From assembly GCA_947846985.1 (NCBI GenBank), contig CANTUZ010000002.1:58670563-58734562 (forward strand): a DNA stretch of 64,000 bases. The letters run 5' to 3'. The notes below the pieces were generated by a model. That model was not told the origin of the DNA, searched no databases, and saw only the letters and a program-made list of their open reading frames with translations. Source of the DNA: Fratercula arctica (taxonomy: Eukaryota > Chordata > Aves > Charadriiformes > Alcidae). Shown here in pieces: positions 48,846-62,598 of the stretch (position 1 is the first letter of the stretch; each line of letters begins with the position of its first letter). Made by a program: the position numbers and the translations under genes.

Positions 48846-49411
48846 CATGTAACAGCTCTATGGTTATCCCAGATTACAATATTGGCCCTGTATACTCTTT
48901 AAAATATTACAATTTGAATTCATATTCAATACATCATCATTTTGCCTACAGGCTCCATCCTTGCTGAGGAAGAAAGTGTTTACAGCAGTATATAATGATA
49001 AACATATAAAGCCATCATCAATCATTCATCAGTTACAATTACCATTTGCATCCATTTATCTAATCACAGTCTGCAGCAACTGCTGCACTTAAGCAGTTCA
49101 AAACCACTTTAAACATGGAAATGTTGAGGATAGCTACTACATAATTACCTTCACATTTTGTAGCACTCTGCTAACTCATATTTCTGTCCCTTTTCAGGTT
49201 TAATGTATATTAAATAAAGAGGAATTATTATTTACATACACCCCCACTCACCTACACACTCACATGTACTGACTGTGACAGTGCAGGTGAGAAATGGCAC
49301 AGGAGTCTCATAAACTCTATTTAACACGCAACTTCAGCTGTCTCAGACACTCAGCCTCCTAGTCTATCTCTGCTGCTACTTTAAATACATTGAATTTCAC
49401 ATTTAACTATT

Positions 49412-49440
49412 AAAAAAAAAAAAAAAACAAACAAAACAAA
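49412..49440 (+). repeat. A16 tract followed by CAAA units
   Basis: Sixteen A followed by CAAACAAAACAAA. No element body was identified. Confidence 0.85.
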
Positions 49441-50188
49441 GGTCCCTCTCTTTTTTCCCCTCCTCCTTCCCCACTGCAAGATCACCTGCCAGAAAATTAT
49501 TTCTTATCTGCCGTGGATGTCACAATTCATTCTCAGCCCTCCCTTCCCATTTCTCTTTTTCAACCCAAGTAATTCGAAAACACCAAACAGTGGGTCCTGA
49601 GCTAGTAACATCTTAAACATCAGATAACTTCCAGTGTTCAGAAGCTAGACAAAAGAGGACAGACAGTAGCTTGTTCTGCAGTGACTACAGTAACTTAATT
49701 TGCTATATTACATAAACAATGGATTCCCGAGACTGGAAGGAGTGATATTTTTTCACCTTTTCTGTCTTTGTAAAAAAAAATTATAATATCCAGCTTTCTG
49801 CACCAAAATTAACATTTGTCTGAAGAGCACTCTAAAGATTTGGGAGATTAAATCCAACTCCCCCTGCAATGCCAATACTGTCATTCCAACCAGTGAACCA
49901 CACAAACACACAACCACTATTTAAGAGTTTTCTGTACAGCATGTGCTTAGGTAACAACATGGGAGGACACCCTCCCTTTCTCCCTCACATTTAAACTGAC
50001 TCTTAACAGGCAAGACAGCTGACAGGGTGCTTTACTATACCTGTTGTTCACAGCATGATCCCAGATGGACTTTTTCCTCTCTGGTCCCTTCCCTCCTTCT
50101 TCCACCTTTGTGTCCCTGTCAGTAGTGGGTCATGCACTTGCTAGGAAAGTTAGCTGCTGTTGCTGCATTTCTAGAAATAGTTGCATTT

Positions 50189-50274
50189 AAAAAAAAAAAA
50201 CCAACAAAATGAAACCCCAAACCAAAAAAAAACCCAACAACACAAAAACCCAAACCAACAACAGACCCCAACAA
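50189..50274 (+). repeat. A/C-rich low-complexity tract
   Basis: About 85 bases almost wholly of A and C (A12, then CCAACAAAA-, CCCAAACC- and AACCCAAC-type words). A shorter similar tract follows at 50575-50619. Confidence 0.85.
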
Positions 50275-50574
50275 TTTAAGCTTCCAAGGGACAGTTAATA
50301 AAGGGTGTTGTTTATGAAGCCTGGCCTACAGACATTGCAGATTACAGCTGAGGTAGGTGAGCATACAAACAACCTCCCATGTGGGTATCCTGGGGGAGAG
50401 AACCAACTTCCTAAACAGGAGCAGCTGAGAGAGCAGGACCTGCACCCCCGCATTTCAGCAAGAGCTCAGCTATGCCCCCGAGCCCTGGAACTTTCATCCA
50501 CATCCTCCAATTCTGCAGGCATCTGCTAAAACCATCTAATACACTCTCTAGCTATGAATGTCAACTGTGCCGTG

Positions 50575-50619
50575 ACAAAAAAAGAAACAAACCAACAAAA
50601 AGCCAACCCAAAAAACCCA
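50575..50619 (+). repeat. A/C-rich low-complexity tract
   Basis: A run of A and C with rare G, with words such as AACAAACCAACAAAAAG and CCAACCC. Confidence 0.8.
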
Positions 50620-51059
50620 TATAATGTATGAAGTGGAGGCTGCACAACCTATTCTGTAGATGGCACTGTATGTTAAACAATGATTTTCTTCTCTTTCCGC
50701 AGTACAATTTCTGAGGATAATAACCCAGATGCAGCCTCTCACACATACAGAATATGCATTTATTTAAAATCAGGAATCATTCCACAGTATTAACTTTCAA
50801 CCGTAACTGCAAAAGTCATCTCCCAGTTGCAATTAGTTATGTTTATCCCTGTATACCTGACTGCCAGGCAGGACAGGGTGTGCTGTACAGACCCAGCATA
50901 GTAGACAGTCCCTGCCCCAAAGAGTTAACTAGACAAACAGTAGGAGAAGAGAGATATTAATGAGACCTAATGATGTGTTCCAGCCCTACTGCTGGATCCC
51001 CAGCCTGGTGTGCTACCCACTGAGTCAACAAGTGGTGCTGTGCCATGATGATGATTAAG

Positions 51060-51138
51060 TTTTGGGGTTTTTTTTGTTTGTGGGTTGTTGTGGGTTTTTG
51101 CTGTTGTTGTTTTTTGTTTGGTTGGTTGTTTTTTTTTA
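51060..51138 (+). repeat. G/T-rich low-complexity tract
   Basis: About 79 bases almost only of G and T (GGGTTGTTGTGGG, TTGTTGTTTTTTG, GGTTGGTTG). It is broadly complementary in composition to the A/C tracts 0.5-0.9 kb to its left. Confidence 0.85.
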
Positions 51139-53407
51139 AGACTGCCTTAACTTCTGAAGGATTTGTTAAAAATGGCAGAGGAGGTAGACCACAAAATTGG
51201 CAGAGAAATTCGGGAAACATGGGTGCAAAACCAAGACTGACAAAGATCCAGGAAGTTAGAGGATGGCATAAACTGGAAAAAGTTAATTTCATGACAGTGA
51301 GTAAAATTATTCTGAGGTGATTTCAGCTGGGACACTAAAATAATTGTGGAGGCATTAAAAGGAACACAAGCTAATCTAAAGGTGCACTGACAACAATGTT
51401 TGCTCGAGATATTTGGCATGTAAAATTAATTACCAGCAGAAGAGCTCCCAAAAATCCAAGACAAGTCTTAGATGGCCCAGGTCTGTTCCAGAACTATACT
51501 AACATAAACACACAGGGTAACAAAAGGCAGCAGCAAAGGGAAAGTGGCATGCAAAACCTCTGAAGAACCAACCAACCTTCCTACTGTACATTGCAAATGA
51601 GCAACATAAATCTCTACATAAGCTCACAACAGAAAGCTGTCTTTCAGAGTATTGCCAGCATTTGTTGATTTGCACTTGCCAAAAAACAGTCTGCAGGCTT
51701 TTGGAATGTTAAAAGGCAAACACAGCAACCCTTCCTATTTTAAAATAAAAAAGGGAACAACACTTAATTATTCTAGTACAACTAAGATTTATGTTGATGT
51801 GAGTATTTCATACATTCAAGCCCATAACATGATGTGGAAAATTTTTCCTGTTCCCTAGTGAGTGCCTTGCATTGGCTGCATACACAGTTTTAACATGGAT
51901 TGAAAATCTTGCTTTCCATATGCCGTAGAAGTGTGGCAAATATTTAGCACTGTAAAAACAACAATTCAACTCCACTGTGGTTGATTCACTCTATCCAGAG
52001 TGTTTTGTTCTCTTACAACTATGCAGACATGTACCATTTTCTAATGCTTTTGGCTATTTTAATTAAAACTTTATGATTGTTTGAAGATTCTGGTAGGTAT
52101 ACAGAACCCTTTTTTCCAGAATCCTCATATGAAAAATTTACTTGATGCATGGACCTGACAGCTGTAGTGGTAGGAAACCACATCTGTTAACTACAAGTAA
52201 AGAAGCCAGATGTGAGAAATATTTGAAAGTCATTTGTCTTACCTTGTCTTCATACTTCAGCCAGACATTCAACAGAAAATGAGGAAGAATTCATGTAAAT
52301 TACTACAGCCAACCAAAAATACATAAAAAATGTGCAGAGCTAGAAAAGGGAGCTTTATAGTATTGGTGAGTGAGAAGAGATATTCAAATAGGAACCAGCA
52401 CTGACAGCTAACCCTGGAGACTGAGATTAAAGTCACTACCACCTTATTTTACATATAGAAAAGCCATTTCAGGCATTTTTGAAGGTTATATCTCCCGCTG
52501 CAGAGTTTGACTTGTAGTAAGTACTTCTGCATATGTTTAACTTTACACACTGAATAATCCCTTTATATTCCATGGAACTAGTCACACGTATGAAAATACA
52601 CGGATGCCTGAATCTTCTGTTGTTACTCTATTTCAGTGAAGGAAGGGACAGAGGCACCTCCAGATTGACAGACTAACATTAATGTCAATGTGCAATTCTC
52701 CCATCAATTCCACAAGCTCAGGATTAAGCTCTAATGTTTTCATAAAACATGAATTCTTCAACATATGTTGGATATGCGGAGCACAGGATAGCAAGCTGTG
52801 TTTACAAGAGTTTTACAATGATTACTTGGGGATAAATTTGAAAGAGGTACTTTATTTGTGTGTACCAAAGCGATTCATAAATTGCGCAGGTCAACTGGAG
52901 CTCATCTTGTTAAAACCCCTTAGATTATATAATGAATTGTTTCCATGCTGGACACACTTGATCCAGCTTACATGTGTTTTAGAGAATTTTTAAAATTAAA
53001 GCTACTCTGTCTATTACAGAATGAAAGAATGAAATAAGATAGGAAGAAGACAAGGAATAATTAATTATTGTTTGAGTGGGAGAGAGGGTTGACTAAATTT
53101 ATTGGGATGAAAACTAAAATTTGACATGTGAAATGAATGGAAAACTGACCATCTTCAACTGACTGGACCCAACAGACTATCTACAATATCAAATCAGATA
53201 ATTATTATTAAATGATGATTGGAAATATAGCACCTGTTAAAACCCAGAATGTTAATGTTTAAGCTATCATCATCCAATTTCAAAATACACCAAGGAAATA
53301 CCCTGAAGAATACTGACTCATTCACGCCACAGCTTTTAATTCTACATTGAGCTTGTAAATGCATAATCCAGATTCATGATATCAAAGCTCTGTAATTGTG
53401 GTTTGCC

Positions 53408-53423
53408 TTTTTTTTTTTTTTTT
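53408..53423 (+). repeat. Poly(T) tract, 16 bases
   Basis: Uninterrupted T16 within unique sequence. Confidence 0.9.
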
Positions 53424-56400
53424 ACTGTATTAATGCCCCCTGTTAGTTCTCTTTATAACTTACATTTTTCCTGGTTTGTTTTTATAAGCAAAACAAACCC
53501 GATCTTTCTCTCCAACTCCACTGCTTCAAATCAAGAAGCAAGCTCCTGATGAGTATTCACGCAGCTGATTAGAAAATTGTCTCATAAACAGCATCATTAA
53601 GTGGCATGCCAATCAGCGGTGATACAGCGGTATTGCTGGTGCCTGTGTAAATTATAGAGTTATGCCCTACGCTTGGGAAACCTAAATGTACAATTCTGAG
53701 ATTTCTTATTGGCAATTAGATTATAAATGCTGTGTTCTAATCCTTAAGAGCATGAGAATATATTTATCACATACTGTATCCGCAGAATACAGAAAGGAAA
53801 AAAAAATTCTAATTGGAGCAGACTTTCTAAAGAAGGTGTTATAAAGGAAGCCCCAACACTGAAAGCTTATAAAAGAGGAACCTTTTTTTTAGGAGTGATG
53901 CCATAGGAAAGCTATACGGATTGTAAGATCTCTTGACATCCATGCCACTCCCATTTATTTGGATTTACTATTTTTTTAATTATATGCATCACCACCCACT
54001 TAAAATATACTAAAAGTCTTTGGACTTGATTGAAAGATTTCATTGCTTTTATCAATATTTTCTTATCAAATACAAGGAAAAGCTTCAAAATGTAGATAAC
54101 GGGAAACTCAGCTACCCACATACTGACCTAGACTTCTATTGATACAATGGGACATGCTACAGACCTGTTAAAACTACAGGGATCCACATTCATTTGGATA
54201 TAATACACATAGAAGACGGCTCTTAAGAAATGCTAAGGCTGCAAAGTCACGGACTTGAAAGCTACGGGATGCCAGAATTAAAGTTTACCTGTGAAATTTT
54301 AATTCAGGTTCTTTAGCTTTCATCCTTTAATTTTACAGTCACATTAACCAAGCAGGTCAGATTCTTTTAGTAAATAGTATTGTCTTAACTGACACACTTT
54401 GAGCCCTGATTCATCATAGGGCTTTATGTCTTATTTACTGCATAGATGTAATCTGCATTGAATGCATGCATATTAAATTCCTCACAGGTTTCTGTATGTT
54501 GCTTATTACAACAGAATTGATAATGCCATTGCACCTGTTAAACTGTTCCAGAGCAAAGGCACAGACACATTAACATAAAAAGTGGTTATCTTAAATAAGA
54601 TACCACAGCTTTCATTTTGAAGTATCCTGTGCTTTACAGGACCGTTCCAAGGCAGGAATGTCAGGGTGCTGAGAGCTCAGCTCGGGTGCTAAGAGAAATG
54701 AACGGCTAACTTGTAAGTAGCTAAAGTATTTGCATAGAGTAAAAACTCCAGACAATCAACTGCCTGAACAACAAGAAAATCCCACGTTTCAGCAGTACTT
54801 CACCTTATTCCTCCCAGGTGTCTCAGTTTCTGCAGTGGGAGAGGCTGAGGTTGTACACATCTGCACCTTCAACTATGGCTTGAGGTTCATCTCCCAGAGG
54901 ATACACCTGGGACACTAAATGATGGTGGTGTCCTGAATCTGTAAGCATGATTACATCCAAAACCACTACTTAATCTTATTTCTCTGTTTCCATTTTTCCC
55001 TAATTTCAGAGTCTTGAACTGGTAGCCATAAGAGAGAGTGCAAGTAAAGAGTTTTCCTTCTCATTTTCAAATCAAATGTCTAATGCCATCTTTTGCTGTT
55101 GGATCAATACCCAGGCAGATCATATGGACAGGCCTGCATCACTTAAGCTGACCAGCTAACTGAAAGTAGAAACAGGTTATTATGCCTGGACAGCAGTGGA
55201 ATATGAGGGAGATGACTGCTAACAACAGAAAAATAATAAGACTGAGAACTTCTGGTCTTAATTCAGTGCTTCAAAAGGGAAGATGTCTACTGGCTACTTA
55301 AAACACCTCTGTTCTTATTTTCTCAATCTCTGTATTCATATCTTCCCACATTTTAATGTTTTCTGCCCTTTCCTCTCTCCAAAACATGTTTCTAATCCCA
55401 CATGCGATCTCCTCACATCCCAGGTTTTCCACTCTTTCTCTCTTTTTTCTTCCCTTTCCTGCTGTTGCCCTGACTCCCCCGTGTGTATTTACTGCCCAAA
55501 AGAAGCCACAGCTGCTTCTATGGCAAGACACGTATTCATCTATCACAAATTTGTATTTTCCAACTCACCTGAAAACAACAGATTTGCTTAGTGGTCTGTA
55601 ATTGGTATGTACATCTAAAATCATTAGTTCCAGAGCACACTCACTACAGTTAGTTGTTAACGGCTTTTTAATTACACATCAGAATGTCATAAACAACTTC
55701 CAGCCAAAACATAACTTTCTAGAAGCACACAACAAAAGTCAGTGATGACACCCACCAGCCTTTTGTCCTCTCCAGAACTTCATAGACCGGCAAGGAAAAT
55801 TCCACCTCTCCTTTTCCACAAACATCTAGAGGCAAAAACTGGGAGAGAGCAGGGCCCCCTCAGATACAACGTGCAAAGTGTTTAGAAAGGGAGTAGCGAA
55901 TGAAGAATTGAGACACTGTAGAGGGAATAGCCACAATTGTTTGCCATTAAGTTACAGGAATAGATCACTGCAGAGGAAATAATTTCCCTCAGTGTCATGT
56001 TTTGGGGGAGAGTAGATCAATCACATATATCAGTATGTCCTAAAAAATAAACAGAATTGAAAGGTCCATAAACAAATTGGAAAGGAGGAGTCAATTCTTA
56101 ATGGTAACACCTACCTACTCGAACAACTCTCCAAAAATGTAAATAGCACACTTGTTCATTAAATGAGTCACCACAGACAAATGCATCTCATTTGTTAACT
56201 CTGGGAGACTCTAACCAGAAGTGATTGATTTGTCCTCCTACCAGTCCTTGCCCTTTCGGGGTTCTGCAGAGACACTGGGAACTGGCAATAACTCACCACA
56301 TGCCTCAGAGAGCTTTCTTGGTTTTGGAAATCTCTTGGCAGCATGACATTTACATTTATTATGGCTGATTCTGGGCATTTAAATATGAAAACAATTAAAG

Positions 56401-58681
56401 TATATTTGCAAGGGATATGACAAACGAGCATTTGTACTCTCGCCAATTTTTCACTGACTTTCATTCAAGTACATTATTATGTTTCAGCTTTGCCTCTGCC
56501 ATTGTCTAAATGAGATGATTTCCCAGTATCCGTACGGGCAGGTTGACTGATGAGAATGCCTTTAAGGTTAAATGTCTTTAGGATAAACTCAAAGATCTCT
56601 TTCTTGGACAAATTCTGCCCCTGCACTCACTGATGAAAATTCAGAGCCACTGCTGAAATATACAGCATTACTTTGGATCCCACCAATTTAAATGGTAGCT
56701 CTCTGGCTCTCTGCAGATCTTTTCCCCAGAAAGGTGCTTCGTCTTTACAACTCATATCCTTGAGTAGCAGCAGGTTGCTTTTGATTTTCATGTGACTTTA
56801 GTATTCTCAGCAATCTACTGCCACCAGAGAGATGAGGATTACTCGCACCAAAGCTGGGCTGAAGCACAGTATCTATTACCTCCAGGTTGTATTTCCATAA
56901 GCAGAAGGAAGGACTGAAATACCGTAAGGGACGTGAGGGAAAGAACAGCATTTTGCTCCCTTGAAAACCCTCTCACCTCTATATGAATAAAGAAATCAGT
57001 TTCCGTAGTTGCAATGTGCCATGGCAATGTAGCTAGACATAAATACGTGTCTCCAGTTTACTTCAGGATGGTATTACTTAGGTTGCGGAGAGCCAACCGC
57101 TCTGTGCGCAGCTGTGCTGGAGAAGAGTCTCTCAGATTTCTTTTATTCTACCCCTTCCTGGCAATTACTGCCTATTACTGCTGCATGGAAGGATCACATA
57201 TACATGTCCCTATGTCCTGTTAAAGATGGCCATCCATCTGGGCTAACCTTACCACTGGAACTGGTTTGAGCTAGTTCAGAACTAAGGTACTCACATGAAT
57301 CTTTCTGTAAGTGGAGTCCTACAGCAGTAATGGTGCCCCAACAGTGTGATCTGGAAGAGCATATCTGTTTATCACTTTAAAGCAGCCTTTCCAAACTGAA
57401 TGGCAGGACCCTGCTACTTTGCTAAAAAAGACTTGGAACCAAATCTCCCTCCCACTAATTCCATAAATTCCTTGAAATACATGGAAATGGACTGAATGTG
57501 TGACCTCAAATCCCCATTTCAAGTCCGTTCACAAAGTTTGACTGAGTTCTCAAGCTCCTGTTCAGGAAAAAGTGCAAATACAGCTTTAGGAGCCCAGCAC
57601 AACTGAGCTCTGTGTTCATCAGTCCTTTAATGTATGCCAAATGGTCTTTTTTGGTTTGAAATCATTTCATGAAATGCTAAGCAATGCCCTCGTTGCTTTT
57701 GCTGACTGGCAGTAAACCAGTGGGATGCCAGGCTGCCACCATCGGAACATCTGCTTTATTGGAAAAGTATTTCAGCATGTAATAAATGATGTGACCCTGG
57801 AATGCAGACAGTAGCACTCCTGTAGGCAAATAGTTTGCCAAAGGTCAAAACCACCCAAAGCTTTGGGAGCAGCAGCATCATCTCTGTTACCCCACCCTAC
57901 CCAGAGTCTTAAAGCTGTAATGAATAAGGGAGAAAAATACATCACCAAAGCTCTGAAGATAGATGTCAGTTGATGGACTGGGAGTCTTTTGCCAGTGAAG
58001 AACATGAGAAGGGAGGGAAGAAGAGGAAAGCAGAGGAGAAGGGAATCCAGCTGTGAAGCTTTTTACTCTGCTACTGAAAAGAGAGCTACTCCTGGGAGCG
58101 CCGCTTAGTTTGCCTCAGTCAGAATGAACTGGAGCAGCAAAATGTGCCATATAAACTATTTCAGTTATGAAACAACTTACAGAGTGCTTATACAAACAGC
58201 TTTGCTAGCACACAGATACTTGTTGATTGTCCTAGTTTACAGCCTTTTCCGGAACAGTCCCTCACCCTCTGACTTTTTTTTAAGGAGAGAGTTACTTCTT
58301 TTCTTTCGTCTTTTTGACTCTGCATTCTCCTGAGACATAAAACCTCACTGCTTTTGTAATCTTTTTGTTCCATTCACAATGCAACGTCAACAAAACCCCA
58401 ATGAAGTAAAACAGCGCAAACACTTCAATTTTACGAACAATGTAAACAGCATCAAAAAGATTTTGGATCCTCTTTATCTACCTGTGAAGTTAGTAGTCAG
58501 TGGATGCTCTGTTGCTACAGTTAGAGAAAGGTCTTGCTCCCATTGTTATTGCTATTGCCTTTTGAAGTGAAATGACAGTGGCACTCTTTGGAATGCTAGC
58601 ATTTTACAGCAATTTAACTTCCCGCCTAAAGAAGTAAATTTGCATGAAAATTATCTGGAAAGCACAATCACATACACAGTT

Positions 58682-58694
58682 TATATATATATAT
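58682..58694 (+). repeat. Short (TA)n microsatellite
   Basis: About six TA units; too short to classify further. Confidence 0.8.
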
Positions 58695-61600
58695 GCCAGC
58701 ATTTTCTGTACGGGTATGACATACAGCATATCAAAGGCCACAGGGATGAAGAGTAAATTAGTTGGCAAGATTATTTTCTACAGTAATTTCCCAGAAAAGG
58801 AACCATTTCCTAGAAAAGCCTACCATTACCCTCCAACCTCTTCTATGATGAACAGTGCAGCTGATTTCTACCTTCATTCTTATTCACCTTCCATGAAAGC
58901 ACCACTGAGGACCTAATGAAGAATGCTGGGTAATTCTGGCCTTATTAGATTTTTTTGTTATTTATTTATTAGATATGGGAGCTGTTATCAGCAGGCAGTC
59001 AGGTGAGTCAAATCAGATAAAGCATTATCTGATTCCTGTGCTGTAAATCAGATTTTAATAGAGAAAAGATCTGTATTCCTTTGGGAGTGGAAAGAACATG
59101 TTTATAATGTGTTCTGAATGTGTGCTGCACAATAGCAAGTATGGACAAAAAATATTTTCTCCAATCAATTTTCCACTTTCTTCTCCAAGTTATTTCACCC
59201 ATAAGATGAGAACTAAAATAAATGAAAGTTCTGTTTGTGCCAAGTGCTAGCAAATAACTAAGATAAGATAAGCATGCATTAAAGCATGCATACTTGTTGC
59301 ATCTTCATACAGACACACAAAAAATACTGAATTCGGTGACATTAAAAATATAATCAAGACATCATTGTTTCTCTGCTGGCAGAATAGTTTGCAGATTTCA
59401 TGTTTATCTAACACAGCCATTAAAATGAGACCTTTGGTAGCCTGCTCTCAACCCAATACAGCTTCTGTCTTAGCTATTTATCTTTGGCTTTTTCTGTTCA
59501 AAAGCTATGAAGGCTTTTGACAGGACCTGTAGATTAGACACAGATAACATTTGACTACCCCTTAAAGGTTTTGCAAATTTTAATCAGCAGAGTAATCTAG
59601 ATATGCTCAGACAGGCATCAGTGTTAAACGTTCAAAACCTTGATGCAAAGCCAGCTCTTTCTTGTAATGCAGTGTTACTTGAATTTTGAGTTGCTGGAAA
59701 TCATTATTTGCAAGAATGAGGGCTCCCGTCTCATCTAATGCATCTTTTTTGACTGTTCAGATAGAACTAAAATTCTGGAATTAGCTTATCACCCAGACAC
59801 TTAAAACAAATATTTTGCAAACTCAGAAAATTACTTTTTAAAAACAAACTTGTTTGGTCATATTCAATTAATTCCATAACAAACTGGAGAAAAAGGCCTT
59901 TGATGTCATGCTTGGCTTAAAAATGCCATTTCTTTCATGTTTTACATATGAAAATGAATTTATAATCAGAGCATCGACGTTTATGAAGGCAAGTGCTCAG
60001 AGTGACATTAACAAATGAACAGGGAAAGCTCTGCCATTGCCAGCCATCAGCAGCAACGCTGACATCCGTGTCACACTTCAGTATTTTCTCATTCCCTTTT
60101 CTTCCCGGGTGAGCCTTTGCTTCTCCATCACAATTTACAGGAGGACTAATATTTTTAAATGTTAACTGCAAAACTACAGGCAGCACAGAAGTCATGAACA
60201 CAATGAAAGCTAATATCAAACTTAGGTTATCTGAATGTAAGGCTTATTTATAAGGGAAAAAGTCCAACAAAGTCACAACTAACCACATGCTGTATTTGAG
60301 ATATTGGTTTCCTTTTTGGGGGATGCAACTACATTTTAATTTGCTTTATCAGTATCTGAACAATAACCTGATTAAAATCTGTATTTGGATGAGTAAAGTT
60401 TAGCTCTAGTCACCTGGGAACAAGAGCAGTTTCAGGTTGTAATGACCTTGGTGTCCCAGATAGATTAAACGTCTTCAAGGTAGACCAGATCATTTTTGTT
60501 TTTATATATCTATCTGTGATGATAATGCAGAAAAATAAATGAAGGAACTATGACCTGTAAGAAACATGAATACTGAGACGGAAAGTGTAGCCTGTAATGG
60601 GATGCAGTGTACACATTACTAAGGAAAACAACTGTAGAGGTCTGAGGTTCCCTCTTGGAAACAGACAGCAACAAGGACTGGGAGAAGCAGAGATGGTGGT
60701 GTCATGTTAACATGTAGGAAACAGTCACTTAAATACTTTTTTGTCTCCCAGAAAAAGAAAAAAAAAAGACCGAATTAAGTGTAATATAAATACCCATAGG
60801 TTCATATCTAGTTATGCCCCTAAGTATCCTGAAGAAGTTTATTACAGCACAATTAAAATAATAAACATCAAAGAAACTGATATCTCAACCCAATCCTAGG
60901 TACAAACTCACTATTTGTTATCAATGATCTTCCCAATATGTTCCCCTCCAGCTGGCCCAGCTAGGCTTGTAATCCCTTTCTCCTTAGATTCAGCTGGTCA
61001 GGCAATCAGAATTTAGTAGTAACAAAGTCATGCAATTTGTGGGACCAAACAGACTACCACTAAAATTCCTATCTTTCTAATGAGCACCTTGTAAATCTGA
61101 TGAAATTGATGTCATTGAAGTCAAAAAAATCTGATGTATCCGAAAAATAACTTGTTTTTTAAACTAATAATCAAAACCACAAGAAAGGACAGCAACCTTA
61201 CAGAATCTACCACAATTTGATCCACACAGTAACCTTTTACAAAGTGACATAGGCTTCAGAGATGCTCCCTTCACTAACGTGAGGCTGGTTTGAGCATCTT
61301 TCACCTCACTCTGGAGGGCAGAATATTTATGGAGAAATGGAGCAGTCCCTCAGTGCAACAGGCCACAGAATCCATTGCACAACAGCAGATGAGCAGATGA
61401 AGATTCAGTACTTTACTTGTCAACTGTACTTACCAGTACAAATGAAAATATGTGTCTCTCTCAATTTAAGAGAACATCCCTTATACAATACATTCAGCTC
61501 TTACAATTCAGTTTAAAAGGATTAAAATATCACTACCCAGACAGCACTTCATGTGGCGAGTGTCTCACATCTTGAAATTAATGCCATATTTGTATCTTTT

Positions 61601-62477
61601 ATCATTAGTGAACTACTAATGCCTACCACCTCCTCAACTGCACGTGCTCAAACCCTCAGTGGAACAAGACACTCCTTAGACCAGTACATGTGCTGCTGGC
61701 TGGCACAGTGGGTCAGCATCAGATTAATTATTAGCCAACAAGGGCATTGCACTGCAAACTGTGAGAATGGCATGCCTTTTCTACATGGGATGGCTCTGAA
61801 GTCTGGCCATGTAAATCAGACTGCAAGACCAGAGCCTCTCAAATATTGCTTTGCTTCCCTTAAGTTTTATTGAATCTTTATGTAAAATATCCCATTATTT
61901 TCCTCAGTAAATGCATCCTGAATGACTCAGTGTGGGAGGAGGGGTCAGGAGGATGAAGACTGTTTGAATTTTTTTTAGTCAAGAAACCTCCTTTCTCTAT
62001 GGATAAATGACCCTGTTCTAGATCAAATGCACATTTTCCCACTTTAAAATAAGAAAAAGATCTATTAATTCAGAGTTGACAAATAGACAATATAAGTGAA
62101 GCAGTTCAGGAGAAGTGAGGTAGCTTTAATAATCTGTATCACATTATTATTTGTTGTAACTTTATGGCTTATAACCAGGAGTTTAGGCACTCGCAGCTTC
62201 CCCTCCCTGGAGGGCAATATATCAAGGTGGCAATGCATCATGACCTCAACAAATGTTCTATTTAAACAGCACAATGACTCCCAAATGGAAAACACGTTTC
62301 TGTCTGGTTTAATATATTTATCCTTTTTTATTTTTTAAACTTCATATCTAGAAAAAAATGGCCTGGTAGAGATTCAATGCCATGTTTGACCAACAAACAC
62401 GTAAGGCCTTTCAGCACGGGTGAGGCTGGTGTAAATGTGCGGTTAGGATACTGTCAAACCCACCGTCCCGGAGACAT

Positions 62478-62487
62478 CTGACTTACT
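62478..62487 (-). other. TPK1: Splice donor of the final TPK1 intron
   Basis: The minus strand reads CTCA|GTAAGT, with GT at 62486-62485. It is a full match to the U1-type donor consensus on the intron side. Confidence 0.92.
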
Positions 62488-62598
62488 GAGGTTCCACCTG
62501 AGGCCTGTCGTGGTCACGCTCTCGCAGGAACTCCCGATGGGGATAAGGCCGCACCAGGCACCTTCCAGTCCCGTGTCTACATGCAGCTTGTGCTTGCC
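62487..62598 (-). CDS. TPK1: TPK1 penultimate coding exon (thiamine-binding domain)
   Basis: This internal 112-nt exon of thiamine pyrophosphokinase 1 lies on the minus strand. It starts in phase 0 at 62598 after TCTTGCAG and ends at 62487 before GTAAGT. It encodes 37 codons plus one base, beginning [20 protein letters not shown] and ending TTTGLRWNL. This corresponds to about residues 168-204 of the 243-residue human enzyme and forms the first strands of the vitamin B1-binding domain. Hallmarks kept are KH.LHVDTG.EG.WCGLIP and VTTTGL.WNL; the Trp of WNL should be human Trp202. The variable stretch GSSCES replaces human GQPCMQ (from memory). If the intron were retained, translation would run 14 further codons to a stop at 62445-62443. 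Recognition is from motif memory, supported by correct splice sites and phases. Confidence 0.96.

Larger units (their letters stand above)
47271..62442. other. Intronic stretch, no gene
   Basis: Unique intron with low-complexity tracts (49412-49440, 50189-50274, 50575-50619, 51060-51138, 53408-53423, 58682-58694), a possible MITE-like piece near 48795-48845 and an area at about 53330-53670 with the look of conserved non-coding DNA. None of the short open frames resembles a known protein. Confidence 0.6.
252..62486 (-). other. TPK1: Final TPK1 intron (62,235 nt)
   Basis: This intron separates the last two coding exons of TPK1. The donor is A|GTAAGT at the high-coordinate end and the acceptor is TTCACAG at the low end. 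It interrupts a codon after its first base (A + CA = Thr), so the joined product reads WNL-T-NQV, matching WNLTN in human TPK1. It holds the mobile elements and simple repeats listed separately and no other gene that I can support. Confidence 0.9.

Noticed and set aside
55283..55601. Two overlapping open frames with hydrophobic Cys/Phe-rich translation
   Set aside because: Pyrimidine-rich DNA (CTCTTTTTTCTTCCC) yields hydrophobic frames by composition alone.
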